This document shows positions 1-9,533 of a stretch of 64,000 bases of DNA, one piece after another. The stretch is taken from positions 1 to 64,000 of the forward strand of contig WRIB01000003.1 of NCBI GenBank assembly GCA_009782955.1, given 5' to 3'. Positions within the stretch are counted from its first letter, which is position 1, and each line of letters opens with the position of its first letter. The notes under the pieces were generated by a model. The model saw only the letters and a program-made list of their open reading frames with translations. It was not told the DNA's origin and did not search any database. The DNA is from Treponema sp. Its GTDB lineage: Bacteria > Spirochaetota > Spirochaetia > Treponematales > Breznakiellaceae. A program made the translations under genes and the position numbers.

Positions 1-1
1 T

Positions 2-373
2 CCCCGTGTTGCCAACCGGCTCCTTCGGCGCATGAGGGATTTTGCCCAGATTCTGGGCAGCGGCATAATTACCAGGAATGTTGTTGAAGAAGGCCTTAAA
101 CGGCTTGAAATAGACAGCCTGGGACTGGAACGTCATGACAGGGAAATCCTCAGGATGATTATCGAACGTTATGGGGGAGGGCCGGTCGGAGCGGAAACCC
201 TGGCTATTTCCGTGGGAGAAGCAGTAGATACACTGGAAGATTATTACGAACCGTATCTTATTCAGGCAGGATTGCTTCAAAGAACTCCACGGGGAAGAAC
301 TGTTACCGGTCTGGCGTATACTCACCTTAACTTACAACCCCGGAGCACGGAAACCTCTCCATCGCTTTTTTAG
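2..373 (+). CDS. ruvB: Holliday junction branch migration helicase RuvB, C-terminal part (truncated by window edge)
   Basis: The open frame runs in from the window edge without a start codon; the first visible residues are [15 protein letters not shown], the familiar RuvB winged-helix region. RuvB is the AAA+ motor that, with RuvA, drives branch migration at Holliday junctions. Only about the last 123 residues are visible, covering the end of the lid domain and the C-terminal DNA-binding winged helix (GIEVNTLG-type region, here [16 protein letters not shown], followed by [11 protein letters not shown] and the [13 protein letters not shown] motif). The Walker motifs would lie upstream. The frame ends in a TAG nine bases before queA, so the two are probably co-transcribed; ruv-queA adjacency is common in bacteria. 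The ATG at 32 is an internal Met, not the start. Confidence 0.95.
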   Translation, partial: PRVANRLLRRMRDFAQILGSGIITRNVVEEGLKRLEIDSLGLERHDREILRMIIERYGGGPVGAETLAISVGEAVDTLEDYYEPYLIQAGLLQRTPRGRTVTGLAYTHLNLQPRSTETSPSLF

Positions 374-382
374 GGCATCCGC

Positions 383-1576
383 TTGAACACTTCCGATTAT
401 TTTTTTGATTTACCCGAAGAACTCATTGCAAAGTATCCTTCTTCCGAACGTGGAGGCAGCAGGCTCATGCTACTTAACCGTAAAACCGCAGAAAAAAACC
501 ATTGCATAATGGAGGATTTACCTGATATCCTTGCAGGGCCTGATTTTCGCAGTCCGAACGGTGAAGCGCCGCTTTTGGTATTTAATAATTCAAAGGTACG
601 CAAAGCACGCCTCAGGGCGCATCCCATTGCTACAGGACCCGGCATGGAAGAGAATATTTCACCTAACAGCCATGGGGGAGATACGGAATTCCTTTTATTA
701 AACCGTATAGATTCTCTTACATGGAAGACACTGGTTAATCGTTCCAGGCAAAAACGGCCAGGAAACCGTTACCGTTTTAAAGGCGGCATAGAAGGGGAGA
801 TAGTAAAGTCGCCGGTTGCGGCAGAGGAAGGCGGAATTCGTTACATACGCTTTAGTTCTCCCATAGATGATGATTGGCTGGACATTCACGGACATATACC
901 TCTACCGCCTTATATCAAGCGTGATGACGAAAGTTCCGACAGCGATCGGTATCAGACAATTTATGCCGACAGCCTTGCCGGATCTGCTTTAGGGCCGGGC
1001 GCTTCTACCGCCGCCCCGACCGCAGGGCTTCATTTTACAAATGAACTGTTTGATCGTTTTGATGCATTGGGAATAGAAAAGGTTTTTATTACACTTCATG
1101 TAGGACTGGGAACGTTTCTTCCGGTCCGGACAGAGCGTATCGAAGATCATGTAATGCACGAAGAATTATACAACATCAGCGAAGATGCCGCACGGCGGAT
1201 AAATGAAGCAAAAACAGCCGGACGAAAAATTATTGCCGTGGGAACTACCTCTGTCCGTACTTTGGAATCGGCTTGTAAAGAAAGTAAAGGCGTTGATTTG
1301 CGGAACGAAGAAGCGCAAGCCAAAAAGATGGTTATAAAAGCAGGGGAAGACAGCACACGAATTTTTATTTATCCCGGCTATCGTTTTAAACTTGCGGACG
1401 CACTTTTTACCAATTTTCACACACCCGGTTCTACTTTGCTGATGTTGGTTTCGGCATTTGCCGAAGCTGCTGCCGGTTCGTTTATTGGACGGCAGTTGAT
1501 CCTTGAAAGTTATGTTGAAGCAATAGAGAAAGGGTATCGTTTTTTTAGTTATGGGGACGCAATGCTGATATGGTAG
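383..1576 (+). CDS. queA: S-adenosylmethionine:tRNA ribosyltransferase-isomerase QueA
   Basis: QueA transfers and isomerises the ribosyl moiety of SAM onto preQ1 in the anticodon of tRNA (GUN anticodons), giving epoxyqueuosine; it is cytoplasmic. The family is recognised from the N-terminal YFFDLPEELIAKYPSSERGGSRLM, the GHIPLPPYI(K/R)RDD motif, GASTAAPTAGLHFTNEL, HVGLGTFLPV and NFHTPGSTLLMLVSAF. The protein is 397 residues, about 40-50 longer than usual; the extra length lies in an insert around residues 50-95 and in a loop near residue 300. The start is TTG at 383, with AGGG about 10 bases upstream and only nine bases from the ruvB stop. The gene ends just before a strong hairpin repeat and is convergent with the next gene. 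Confidence 0.96.
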   Translation: MNTSDYFFDLPEELIAKYPSSERGGSRLMLLNRKTAEKNHCIMEDLPDILAGPDFRSPNGEAPLLVFNNSKVRKARLRAHPIATGPGMEENISPNSHGGDTEFLLLNRIDSLTWKTLVNRSRQKRPGNRYRFKGGIEGEIVKSPVAAEEGGIRYIRFSSPIDDDWLDIHGHIPLPPYIKRDDESSDSDRYQTIYADSLAGSALGPGASTAAPTAGLHFTNELFDRFDALGIEKVFITLHVGLGTFLPVRTERIEDHVMHEELYNISEDAARRINEAKTAGRKIIAVGTTSVRTLESACKESKGVDLRNEEAQAKKMVIKAGEDSTRIFIYPGYRFKLADALFTNFHTPGSTLLMLVSAFAEAAAGSFIGRQLILESYVEAIEKGYRFFSYGDAMLIW

Positions 1577-1586
1577 AGCCGTAAAT

Positions 1587-1635
1587 CTAATTGAGGCTGT
1601 TCCGAAATTTGACATTTTGGAACAGCCTCAATTAG
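1587..1635. repeat. Dispersed palindromic repeat, copy 1 (TGTTCC/GGAACA family)
   Basis: A near-perfect hairpin with 17-bp arms (1587-1603 and 1619-1635) lies between the convergent ends of queA and the symporter gene. The core is GAGGCTGTTCC, a spacer ending GACATTTT, then GGAACAGCCTC. The same core occurs at 5974, 16852 and 31728. Here it could act as a bidirectional terminator, although no clear T-run directly follows either arm. Confidence 0.8.
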
Positions 1636-1642
1636 CAAGAAC

Positions 1643-3043
1643 TTATTTTTTCAGATCACTCCACAGAGGTACCGGTTCATTGTCCGTGTCATCTATATGA
1701 TTGCCCTCAAGATACTTCTTGGTTTCTTTGGCAATAACTCCGGAAAGAAGCAGCATGGCGATAATATTCGGAATAGTCATTAGTGCATTCAATGCATCTG
1801 CTATATCCCAAACAAGGTCCAGCGAAAGAACTGTTCCCAGGAAAGCAATGATCACATAAACTATCCGGTAAAGAATAATGCTTTTTGTTCCCAGCAGGTA
1901 TTCAAATCCTTTTTCACCGTAGTAGCACCAGCCCAGAATGGTGGAAAAGGCAAAGGTAATAAGCCCGAAGGTAAGGATAAAGTCTCCGGCTACGGGGATC
2001 TGGTTAAAAGCCGATCTGGTAAGGATAGCGCCGCCGTGAAACGCTTCCACATGACCATGATGTGCAAGGGCGGAACTGATTATTACAAGGCCTGTCATAA
2101 GACAGATAACAACGGTATCCCAGAAGGTTCCGGTACTGGAAACCAGGGCCTGACGGACAGGATTTCTTGTCTGGGCGGCGGCGGCCACAATGGGAGCGGA
2201 ACCCATTCCGGATTCGTTGGAAAATAGTCCCCTGGCAACGCCGTAACGGGCGGCGGTCATCATCTTGACTGCAACAAAACCTGCGGCTCCGCCTCCGGCA
2301 GCTTTTACGTTAAAAGCATTACTGCAAACAATTTGAATAGCAGGAATGATATGGGCGTAGTTGATTGCAAGAATTACAAGGCACCCCAGAACATAGATTA
2401 CCGACATGAACGGAATTAACGCTTCCGAAACCCGGGCAATCCACTTTAAACCGCCGATAACTACAATGGCAACAAATATCGCTATGACAGCTCCTGTAAT
2501 CCAGGGCGGTACATCAAAAGTGGATTTCATCAGGTTAGCCACCGCATTGGACTGAACACCAGAGCCTATCCCGAAAGCTGCCACTGCTGTAAAGAATGCA
2601 AAAAGAACGCCCAGCCACTTCATTTTTAGTCCCCGTTCCAGGGCAAACATTGCGCCGCCGATGATCATTCCCTGATCGTTTTTTACCCGGTACTTTACCG
2701 CAATAAGGCTTTCGGAATACTTGGTAGCAATACCGAACACACCGGTCAGCCACATCCATAGCAAGGCTCCCGGGCCGCCCAATGCAATGGCGGTTCCTAC
2801 GCCGATTATATTTCCCGTACCAATGGTGGACGCCAATGCCGTTGTCAATGCGCCAAACTGCGAGACATCTCCTGTACTGTCCTTGTCGCGGGTAATCGAA
2901 AGTTTTATTCCCAATCCTAATTTACGTTGTATAAATCCCGTTCTGAAGGTTAAGAAAATATGGGTACCTACCAGCAGAATTAAAAGCGGCGGTCCCCAGA
3001 GCCAACCGTCTATGGTAGAGACGATTTCTGCAAACTTTTCCAT
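1643..3043 (-). CDS. AGCS-family alanine/glycine:cation symporter
   Basis: A 466-residue polytopic inner-membrane protein of the alanine or glycine:cation symporter family, which imports small amino acids with Na+ (or H+). Family signatures are the N-terminal WLWGPPLLILLVGTHIFLT, FGALTTALASTIGTGNIIGV, GPGALLWMWLTGVFGIATKYSE (the most conserved family block) and GLFSNESGMGSAPIVAAAAQT. About 10 or 11 hydrophobic segments are visible, with a short charged cytoplasmic tail. The ATG has a good ribosome site (AAGGAGA, eight bases upstream). The gene stands alone on the minus strand, with the hairpin repeat at its 3' end. The substrate (alanine, glycine or glutamine) cannot be read from sequence alone. 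Confidence 0.93.
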   Translation of the reverse strand: MEKFAEIVSTIDGWLWGPPLLILLVGTHIFLTFRTGFIQRKLGLGIKLSITRDKDSTGDVSQFGALTTALASTIGTGNIIGVGTAIALGGPGALLWMWLTGVFGIATKYSESLIAVKYRVKNDQGMIIGGAMFALERGLKMKWLGVLFAFFTAVAAFGIGSGVQSNAVANLMKSTFDVPPWITGAVIAIFVAIVVIGGLKWIARVSEALIPFMSVIYVLGCLVILAINYAHIIPAIQIVCSNAFNVKAAGGGAAGFVAVKMMTAARYGVARGLFSNESGMGSAPIVAAAAQTRNPVRQALVSSTGTFWDTVVICLMTGLVIISSALAHHGHVEAFHGGAILTRSAFNQIPVAGDFILTFGLITFAFSTILGWCYYGEKGFEYLLGTKSIILYRIVYVIIAFLGTVLSLDLVWDIADALNALMTIPNIIAMLLLSGVIAKETKKYLEGNHIDDTDNEPVPLWSDLKK

Positions 3044-3158
3044 AAGTGTTTCTCCTTTGTCTTACACTGCAAAATGTGTAAAAGTGTTCATATAATAGAT
3101 AAATTTAAAAGAAATTGCAATATAAAATCCGCCCTCCAGTAGAGGTATGCTTCTGCTG

Positions 3159-5969
3159 TTAATTTTCTGTTTTTTCCGGGTTTGAGAGGAATTTTCTGAG
3201 CACTTCAAGAACTTCGTCAATGTCTATGGGTTTGCCTACATGGCTGTTCATTCCGGCTGCCAGGCATTTTTCTACATCTTCTTTAAATACATTGGCTGTC
3301 ATTGCAATTATCGGGACACTTGATGAATGTTCCAATAATTGCTGTTCAGCTTCAAAAGTCCGGATTTTCAATGTGGCTTCAAGGCCATCCATTTCGGGCA
3401 TTTGAATATCCATAAAGATCAGGTTATAGGCTTCCGGATGGGCAGTAAAAAGCTCATAAGCTTCTTTGCCGTTTACGGCGCTTTCTATTTCCACTCCTGT
3501 CGGTTCCAGGAGAGAGATAATAATTTCCCGGTTTATTTCGACATCTTCGGCCAACAGGATACGTTTGCCGGAAAAGTCATCTGTCTCTTTTGTTTCTTTC
3601 TTATCCTGTAACAAAGCTTCCCGGCCTATGCTTTGATTAATACAATCCGCAATTGATGAAGGAAATAGCGGTTTAAGAACAAATTTATCCACTCCCGCCT
3701 GTTTTGCTTTTTCTTCAAAGAATGTCATCTCGGAACTGGAAATAATGACTATTACGGATTTTTCCTTCGGATTGGTTCTGGCTCTTATATGTCTTGCCAG
3801 TTCCATACCATTCATTTCGGGCATTCTCCAATCCAGGAAGTAGATGTCATAGGTTCCGTTCTTTTCGATCAATTCCAGAGCGTCTTCTGCTCCGGAGGCA
3901 ATATCGCAGATTATGCTGAACCATTCGGCTATCTCGCTGAAAAATTCCCGTACCGATCTGTCATCATCAACGGCAAGAATCCTGATATTATTCCAGTCTA
4001 CCCCCGGGTTAAGAAGGCTTTCGTGCTGACGTTCTTTTCCAATTTGCAGTATCACGGTAAAGGTAAAAGTGGCACCTTTTCCGCTTTCCGATGTTACCCA
4101 TATTTCTCCGTTCATCATTTCGACGATGCGTTTGGATATTGCCAGTCCCAAACCGGTGCCGCCGTATTTCCTGGAAGTGCCGGAGTCGGCTTGTGCAAAT
4201 GATGTAAAAAGCCTTTTTTTCTGTTCTTCGGTAATTCCGATACCGGAATCTGTAACGCTTATCCTGAGTGTGCATTTCTCGCCAATTTGCTCAATTTGTC
4301 TGGTATCAATATGAACGGAACCGCTGTCAGGGGTAAATTTAATTGCATTGGAAACAAGGTTGGCAATTACCTGGGAAAGCCGCTGATCGTCTCCGATCAG
4401 AACAGGGGGAACATTTTGATCAATATGTATGGAAAGCTCCTGTCTTTTTTCATCAGCACGGAAACTGGAAACAGTTACCACCTTTTGGAGCATTTTTTCA
4501 TAATTGAATTCAATGGGAGACAGTTCAAATTTGTTTGCTTCAATTTTTGACATATCAAGGATGTCATTGATTACCCCCAAAAGATGATTGGAAGCCTCTT
4601 CGATTTTATTTAAACAATAGTTCTTTTTCTCTATTTCGCCGGAATTTTTGGCGATTACCGTCATGCCTATTACAGCATTCATTGGCGTACGCATTTCATG
4701 ACTCATATTGGACAGGAAGTCTGTCTTGGCCCTGCTGGCATTTTCCGCTGTTTTTAGAGCGGCATCCCGTTCGTTTTCACGAAACTTTCTGGCTGTTGTT
4801 CCTGCAATAACACTTGCAATGGTACTGACCAATTGGCGATCGCTTTCGCTCCATATCCGCGGGCCTCTGCAGCACTCTACAGACAAAATTGCCCAGAATA
4901 CTCCGTCTACATACAAAGGCGCCCATACAAATGCCGTTACTCCTGCAGCTTTCATGCAATGATATTTGCTGTCTGCTTCAATGTCGTTGCAAAAAAGGGT
5001 AATGATATCTATACCTGGATTAATTGTGGGAAAAGTGTTTTTAATCAGGGCATTAAGATTCGATACATCCGGTAATGCAAATTCGCCTTCCATCCTGCTC
5101 CAGTAATAGGCCGGCTTTTCTATATAGTAATTCTTTTCGGCTATGCCAATTACCATGCGATCGACGTCGAGGAATTGTCCTGTTGTTTGGAGGGTTTCTT
5201 TTATAAGACTTTCTATTTTTCTGTCAGAAATAAAGCTCCCCGCCAGGGATGACATTAATTCCTGTTGTTTTAGCTGCTTTTTCAGTTTTTTCTCATTTTT
5301 GGTATCAATGTAAAAACTGCTGAAGCCGCAGACAATGGTAAAAGCCATCGCAGAAATCAACAGGAAAGAAAATCCCCTGATCCTTTTTCTTATGGAGACG
5401 AGCTGTGTATCGCTTATATCTACTCCGACAATTATATTTGTCTGGCCATACGAACCGATCAACGGGGCATATGCTGAAAGTACACTTTCATCGCTTGTTG
5501 AATATTTTTCCAGTTCTGTTGTTACCGCCGTTTGTTTTTCTAGCGCTTCCCTTACAGCGTTTTCCATGGGAATTGGCTTGCTGTTTAATGTGTATGCGTT
5601 GTTGCTTGGATCATTGTCTACAATGGGCTGAACAGTTCCGTTGTTTTTTGAGTAATAGTAATAAACATAAAGAACATCATAATTTTCTGCAAAGTCTATA
5701 AGCCTTGAACGAATCTCGTTATATAACGGGTTGTTCATATCTTCGGGGTTACGCAATTTTTCCAGTTCTTCCGCCCCGGCTATTGTTACAGCCGAACGAA
5801 CCAAAGCAAGAAGCCGTTCCCTCAGGTTTTCCCGGAAATGAGAAGTAAATGAGTCTATAAGTATGGCCGTATTGACAGTAATGATCAGTACAGCCATGGC
5901 GGCTACCGAAAACAGTATAACTGCCAGGTTTCTGGTTTTCTTTTTTTTCGGCTTATTCACCATACTCAT
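3159..5969 (-). CDS. Membrane hybrid sensor histidine kinase with two receiver domains
   Basis: A hybrid kinase of about 936 residues. In order: a basic N-terminus (NKPKKKKTRN), TM1 around 15-37, an extracytoplasmic sensor of about 160 residues, TM2 around 200-222, a GAF-like domain around 245-395, HisKA with the H-box FLSNMSHEMRTPMNAVIGM, HATPase with N, G1 and G2 boxes (ANLVSNAIKFTP, DSGIGIT, GTGLGLAISKRIVE), receiver 1 (ILAVDDDRS...DWRMPEMNG) and receiver 2 (ILLAEDVEINRE...MDIQMPEMDG). No HAMP or HPt domain is evident, so any phosphorelay needs a separate HPt protein. I take the ATG at 5969 as start; a TTG 15 bases further upstream is in frame but lies inside the palindromic repeat. No output gene adjoins it, and the ligand is unknown. 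Confidence 0.93.
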   Translation of the reverse strand: MSMVNKPKKKKTRNLAVILFSVAAMAVLIITVNTAILIDSFTSHFRENLRERLLALVRSAVTIAGAEELEKLRNPEDMNNPLYNEIRSRLIDFAENYDVLYVYYYYSKNNGTVQPIVDNDPSNNAYTLNSKPIPMENAVREALEKQTAVTTELEKYSTSDESVLSAYAPLIGSYGQTNIIVGVDISDTQLVSIRKRIRGFSFLLISAMAFTIVCGFSSFYIDTKNEKKLKKQLKQQELMSSLAGSFISDRKIESLIKETLQTTGQFLDVDRMVIGIAEKNYYIEKPAYYWSRMEGEFALPDVSNLNALIKNTFPTINPGIDIITLFCNDIEADSKYHCMKAAGVTAFVWAPLYVDGVFWAILSVECCRGPRIWSESDRQLVSTIASVIAGTTARKFRENERDAALKTAENASRAKTDFLSNMSHEMRTPMNAVIGMTVIAKNSGEIEKKNYCLNKIEEASNHLLGVINDILDMSKIEANKFELSPIEFNYEKMLQKVVTVSSFRADEKRQELSIHIDQNVPPVLIGDDQRLSQVIANLVSNAIKFTPDSGSVHIDTRQIEQIGEKCTLRISVTDSGIGITEEQKKRLFTSFAQADSGTSRKYGGTGLGLAISKRIVEMMNGEIWVTSESGKGATFTFTVILQIGKERQHESLLNPGVDWNNIRILAVDDDRSVREFFSEIAEWFSIICDIASGAEDALELIEKNGTYDIYFLDWRMPEMNGMELARHIRARTNPKEKSVIVIISSSEMTFFEEKAKQAGVDKFVLKPLFPSSIADCINQSIGREALLQDKKETKETDDFSGKRILLAEDVEINREIIISLLEPTGVEIESAVNGKEAYELFTAHPEAYNLIFMDIQMPEMDGLEATLKIRTFEAEQQLLEHSSSVPIIAMTANVFKEDVEKCLAAGMNSHVGKPIDIDEVLEVLRKFLSNPEKTEN

Positions 5970-5973
5970 ATAA

Positions 5974-6005
5974 AGCTGTTCCAAAATGCAGATTTTGGAA
6001 CAGCT
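5974..6005. repeat. Dispersed palindromic repeat, copy 2
   Basis: Perfect 14-bp arms (5974-5987, 5992-6005) with a four-base loop. It lies after the tpiA stop and directly before the start codon of the histidine kinase, so it can fold in the tpiA 3' end and would also occlude the kinase ribosome-binding region in any read-through transcript. Confidence 0.8.
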
Positions 6006-6023
6006 GTTTTTGATCTTTCCCTA

Positions 6024-6776
6024 TCAGGCAAATTTAGCGATAGGGATAAATGTATCTGTCTTCAGGGCCGCTCCTCCGACAAGGGCGCCGTCTATGTTTT
6101 CCTTGGCCATAAGCTGGGCAGCATTGTCAGGCTTAACCGACCCCCCGTACTGGATAATCATTTTTTGTGCTGCCATTTCTCCGTAAAGTTTGCCGACTAC
6201 CTGCCGTACATAGGCATGTATTGCATCGGCATCTTCCGGAGTGGCGGTTTTACCGGTTCCTATGGCCCATACTGGTTCGTATGCAATAACCACCCGGCTT
6301 AGGTCTTCGGCGCTTACTCCTTCAAGCCCTTTAATGGTTTGGGTTTCACAAACCGCTTCCGCCTTTCCGGCTTCGCGTTCTTCCAGCAATTCACCGATGC
6401 AGAGTATTACCTCAAAACCGTGGTGCAGGGCAAGCTTTACCTTTTTGTTGATAAGTGCATCATCTTCTTTGTAATTATGCCGTCTTTCGCTGTGTCCCAG
6501 GATAATTGTATGGACACCTAAATCCTTAAGCTGGAGTACCGATACTTCCCCGGTATGAGCGCCCTGTTCTTCCGGCGCACAGTTCTGCGCTCCCAGAAGT
6601 ACATTTGTTCCTTTGACAATAGGAGCAACCGTTTCGATTAAGGTAAAGCTTGGTGCAATAAGGTACTTGTGTTTTCCGTCTTTCAGTGCTGTTACCAAAG
6701 CTCCGGCAAGTTCAGCAGCTTCCGCACGGGTTTTATGCATTTTCCAGTTTCCTGCGATATAATATGATCTGCTCAT
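6024..6776 (-). CDS. tpiA: Triosephosphate isomerase
   Basis: TpiA interconverts dihydroxyacetone phosphate and glyceraldehyde 3-phosphate in glycolysis. The sequence shows the N-terminal AGNWKMHK (Asn and active-site Lys), the electrophilic His in ILGHSERR, the catalytic Glu in IAYEPVWAIGTGKTATPE (loop 6 included) and the phosphate-binding YGGSVKPDNA and LVGGAAL. The length of 250 residues is exactly typical. The chosen start is the ATG preceded by AGGAGGG at proper spacing; a longer in-frame extension upstream would lie in the pgk spacer. It is the third gene of a gap-pgk-tpiA run, separated from pgk by a hairpin repeat. Confidence 0.97.
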   Translation of the reverse strand: MSRSYYIAGNWKMHKTRAEAAELAGALVTALKDGKHKYLIAPSFTLIETVAPIVKGTNVLLGAQNCAPEEQGAHTGEVSVLQLKDLGVHTIILGHSERRHNYKEDDALINKKVKLALHHGFEVILCIGELLEEREAGKAEAVCETQTIKGLEGVSAEDLSRVVIAYEPVWAIGTGKTATPEDADAIHAYVRQVVGKLYGEMAAQKMIIQYGGSVKPDNAAQLMAKENIDGALVGGAALKTDTFIPIAKFA

Positions 6777-6787
6777 GCTCCCTCCTA

Positions 6788-6836
6788 AATTTATCTCTCG
6801 CAAAGTGACCAAAAAAACCTATGTTTTTTTTGGTCT
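6788..6836. repeat. Intergenic hairpin repeat, copy A (pgk-tpiA spacer)
   Basis: A block of about 48 bp containing CGCAAAGTGACCAAAAAA and a hairpin (arms about 6807-6818 and 6823-6835). The 3' arm reaches into the pgk stop codon. It is nearly identical to the block at 8129-8176 in the gap-pgk spacer, so the two glycolytic spacers carry copies of one structured element. Confidence 0.75.
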
Positions 6837-8097
6837 AACCTCGGCAAACTTCGATGCCGGGGAGTTTTTTGCCTTCCAGCAATTCCAGCGATGCTCCGCC
6901 GCCGGTGGAGACATGGCTCATTTTGGATGCAAGGTTAAATTTATTCACTGCGGCCACAGAGTCGCCGCCGCCTACTACGGTGATCGTTCCCTTGCCGGTT
7001 GCATCCGCTACCATTTTGGCCACTTCTTCGGTACCTTTGGCAAATGCGTCGAATTCAAAAACGCCGACCGGTCCGTTCCAGACTATGGTTTTGGCTTTAT
7101 CAAGGACTTCTTTGTATTTGGCAAGGGTCTTTGGTCCCACATCCAGGCCGATAAGGTTATCACTCAAATCCTGACTGTCTACCTGTACCGGTGCAGCGGA
7201 TGCGTCGAAGGTTTCCGCTCCCACCTGATCCACAGGCAGGATTATTTCCGCTCCGGCTTTTTTTGCCGCTTCCAGAATGCTTTTGGCAGTATCAATTTGA
7301 TCATCTTCCACCAGGGATTTTCCTATTTTGTGTCCCTGTGCCTTAAGGAAGGTATAGGCCATACCGCCGCCAATAACCAGTGCGTCTGCGTTTTTTAGAA
7401 GGCTTTCCAAAACGGCAATTTTGCTGGATACCTTTGCTCCGCCGATGATCGCAACCAATGGTTTAACAGGGTTTGTTACAATGGGTTCCAGAAACTGAAC
7501 TTCTTTTTCCATTAAAAAACCCGCAACGGAAACAGGTGTAAATTTTGCAATGGATGCTGTAGAAGCATGGTCACGATGCGCCGTGCCGAATGCGTCGTTT
7601 ACAAAAAGATCCCCATAACCTGCAAGTTCTTTTGCAAGCTTGTCCCTGTCGGTCGCTTCTTTGCTGGTTTCTTCTTTGTGAAACCTGGTGTTTTCCAGCA
7701 TGATAACCGTGCCGTCTTTTTGGCTTTCGATAAATGCTTTTTTATCGTAACAACTGTCCTCTCCGGCAAAGATCACGGGCTTACCCAGCTTTGTTTCCAA
7801 ATAGGCAGCAACGGGGGCCATACGGTGTTTCCCTTTGATGTAGGCATCCATGTCAAAACTCTTGCCGTCTTTTTCTGCCTTTTCTTTGGCTTTTTTGGCG
7901 TCTTTATCGGGATCTCCCAGATGGCTCATCAGGGTCAGGGTTTTTACGCCCTGGTCAAGAATGTACTGAATGGTCGGCAGAGCCGCAGTAATGCGGGTAT
8001 CGTCCTGTACCACGCCATCTTTCATGGGAACATTAAAGTCTACACGCATAATGATCCGTTTGCCTTTTAAGTCAACGGATTTTATTGTTTTGATCAT
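6835..8097 (-). CDS. pgk: Phosphoglycerate kinase
   Basis: Pgk makes ATP from 1,3-bisphosphoglycerate and ADP. Visible signatures are [11 protein letters not shown] near the N-terminus, the basic substrate patch including [30 protein letters not shown], the nucleotide-binding region [23 protein letters not shown] and the C-terminal [11 protein letters not shown] with [14 protein letters not shown]. At 420 residues it is slightly longer than the usual 390-400; the extra residues form a Lys-rich insert around positions 62-85 ([16 protein letters not shown]). The start ATG has AAGGAGG eight or nine bases upstream. It is the middle gene of the gap-pgk-tpiA cluster. Confidence 0.97.
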   Translation of the reverse strand: MIKTIKSVDLKGKRIIMRVDFNVPMKDGVVQDDTRITAALPTIQYILDQGVKTLTLMSHLGDPDKDAKKAKEKAEKDGKSFDMDAYIKGKHRMAPVAAYLETKLGKPVIFAGEDSCYDKKAFIESQKDGTVIMLENTRFHKEETSKEATDRDKLAKELAGYGDLFVNDAFGTAHRDHASTASIAKFTPVSVAGFLMEKEVQFLEPIVTNPVKPLVAIIGGAKVSSKIAVLESLLKNADALVIGGGMAYTFLKAQGHKIGKSLVEDDQIDTAKSILEAAKKAGAEIILPVDQVGAETFDASAAPVQVDSQDLSDNLIGLDVGPKTLAKYKEVLDKAKTIVWNGPVGVFEFDAFAKGTEEVAKMVADATGKGTITVVGGGDSVAAVNKFNLASKMSHVSTGGGASLELLEGKKLPGIEVCRG

Positions 8098-8128
8098 TAT
8101 TGATTTCCTCCTTTTTTACCATTTCCCA

Positions 8129-8203
8129 AATTACCTCACGCAAAGTGACCAAAAAAGCCTATGGCTTTTTTGGTCTTGGAGTTTTTTCACAGAAAAAACT
8201 CCA
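8129..8203. repeat. Intergenic hairpin repeats, copy B plus a second hairpin (gap-pgk spacer)
   Basis: The 152-bp gap-pgk spacer holds two consecutive hairpins. The first has 13-bp arms (8147-8159, 8163-8175) and is part of the block shared with 6788-6836. The second has 11-bp arms (8177-8187, 8193-8203) with A/T runs. Read on the minus strand these could slow or partly end transcription after gap, or stabilise the 3' end of a processed gap mRNA. Confidence 0.7.
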
Positions 8204-8249
8204 CCTGAAGCATTTTCAAAACTTTGCGTCTTTGCGAGAAAAAAACAGA

Positions 8250-9338
<1,089 letters not shown>

Positions 9339-9383
9339 TTATTACCCCCATAATATAGAAAAAACCTGGATTATGCAAGTATA

Positions 9384-9413
9384 TTGACATTCATTGCCAT
9401 TTTTCGATAAAAT
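9384..9413 (+). promoter_or_regulatory. Sigma70-like promoter for the NSS symporter
   Basis: TTGACA at 9384 and TAAAAT at 9408 with an 18-base spacer, facing the symporter at 9534. The roughly 115-base leader contains a short open frame with no start codon and a small AACC/GGTT inverted repeat, but nothing I recognise as a riboswitch. Confidence 0.5.
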
Positions 9414-9533
9414 TTTCTACAGAATTTGTGGCCAAAGGAACTGCACAGCCAACCAAAACTGGTTATGTTGCTCAAATGCTATTGGATTCTATGGTTAAGG
9501 CCATATTTTTTTATGGATTAGGAGGGTTTTTTT

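Noticed and set aside
1166-1615. Long reverse-strand open frames over queA and similar ones over many genes
   Set aside because: They are antisense shadows of strongly supported genes, without ribosome sites or recognisable protein features.
9420-9530. Open frame before the NSS symporter (GTAQPTKTGYVAQMLLDSMV) as a gene or gene remnant
   Set aside because: It has no start codon, is not in frame with the symporter and matches no family I know.
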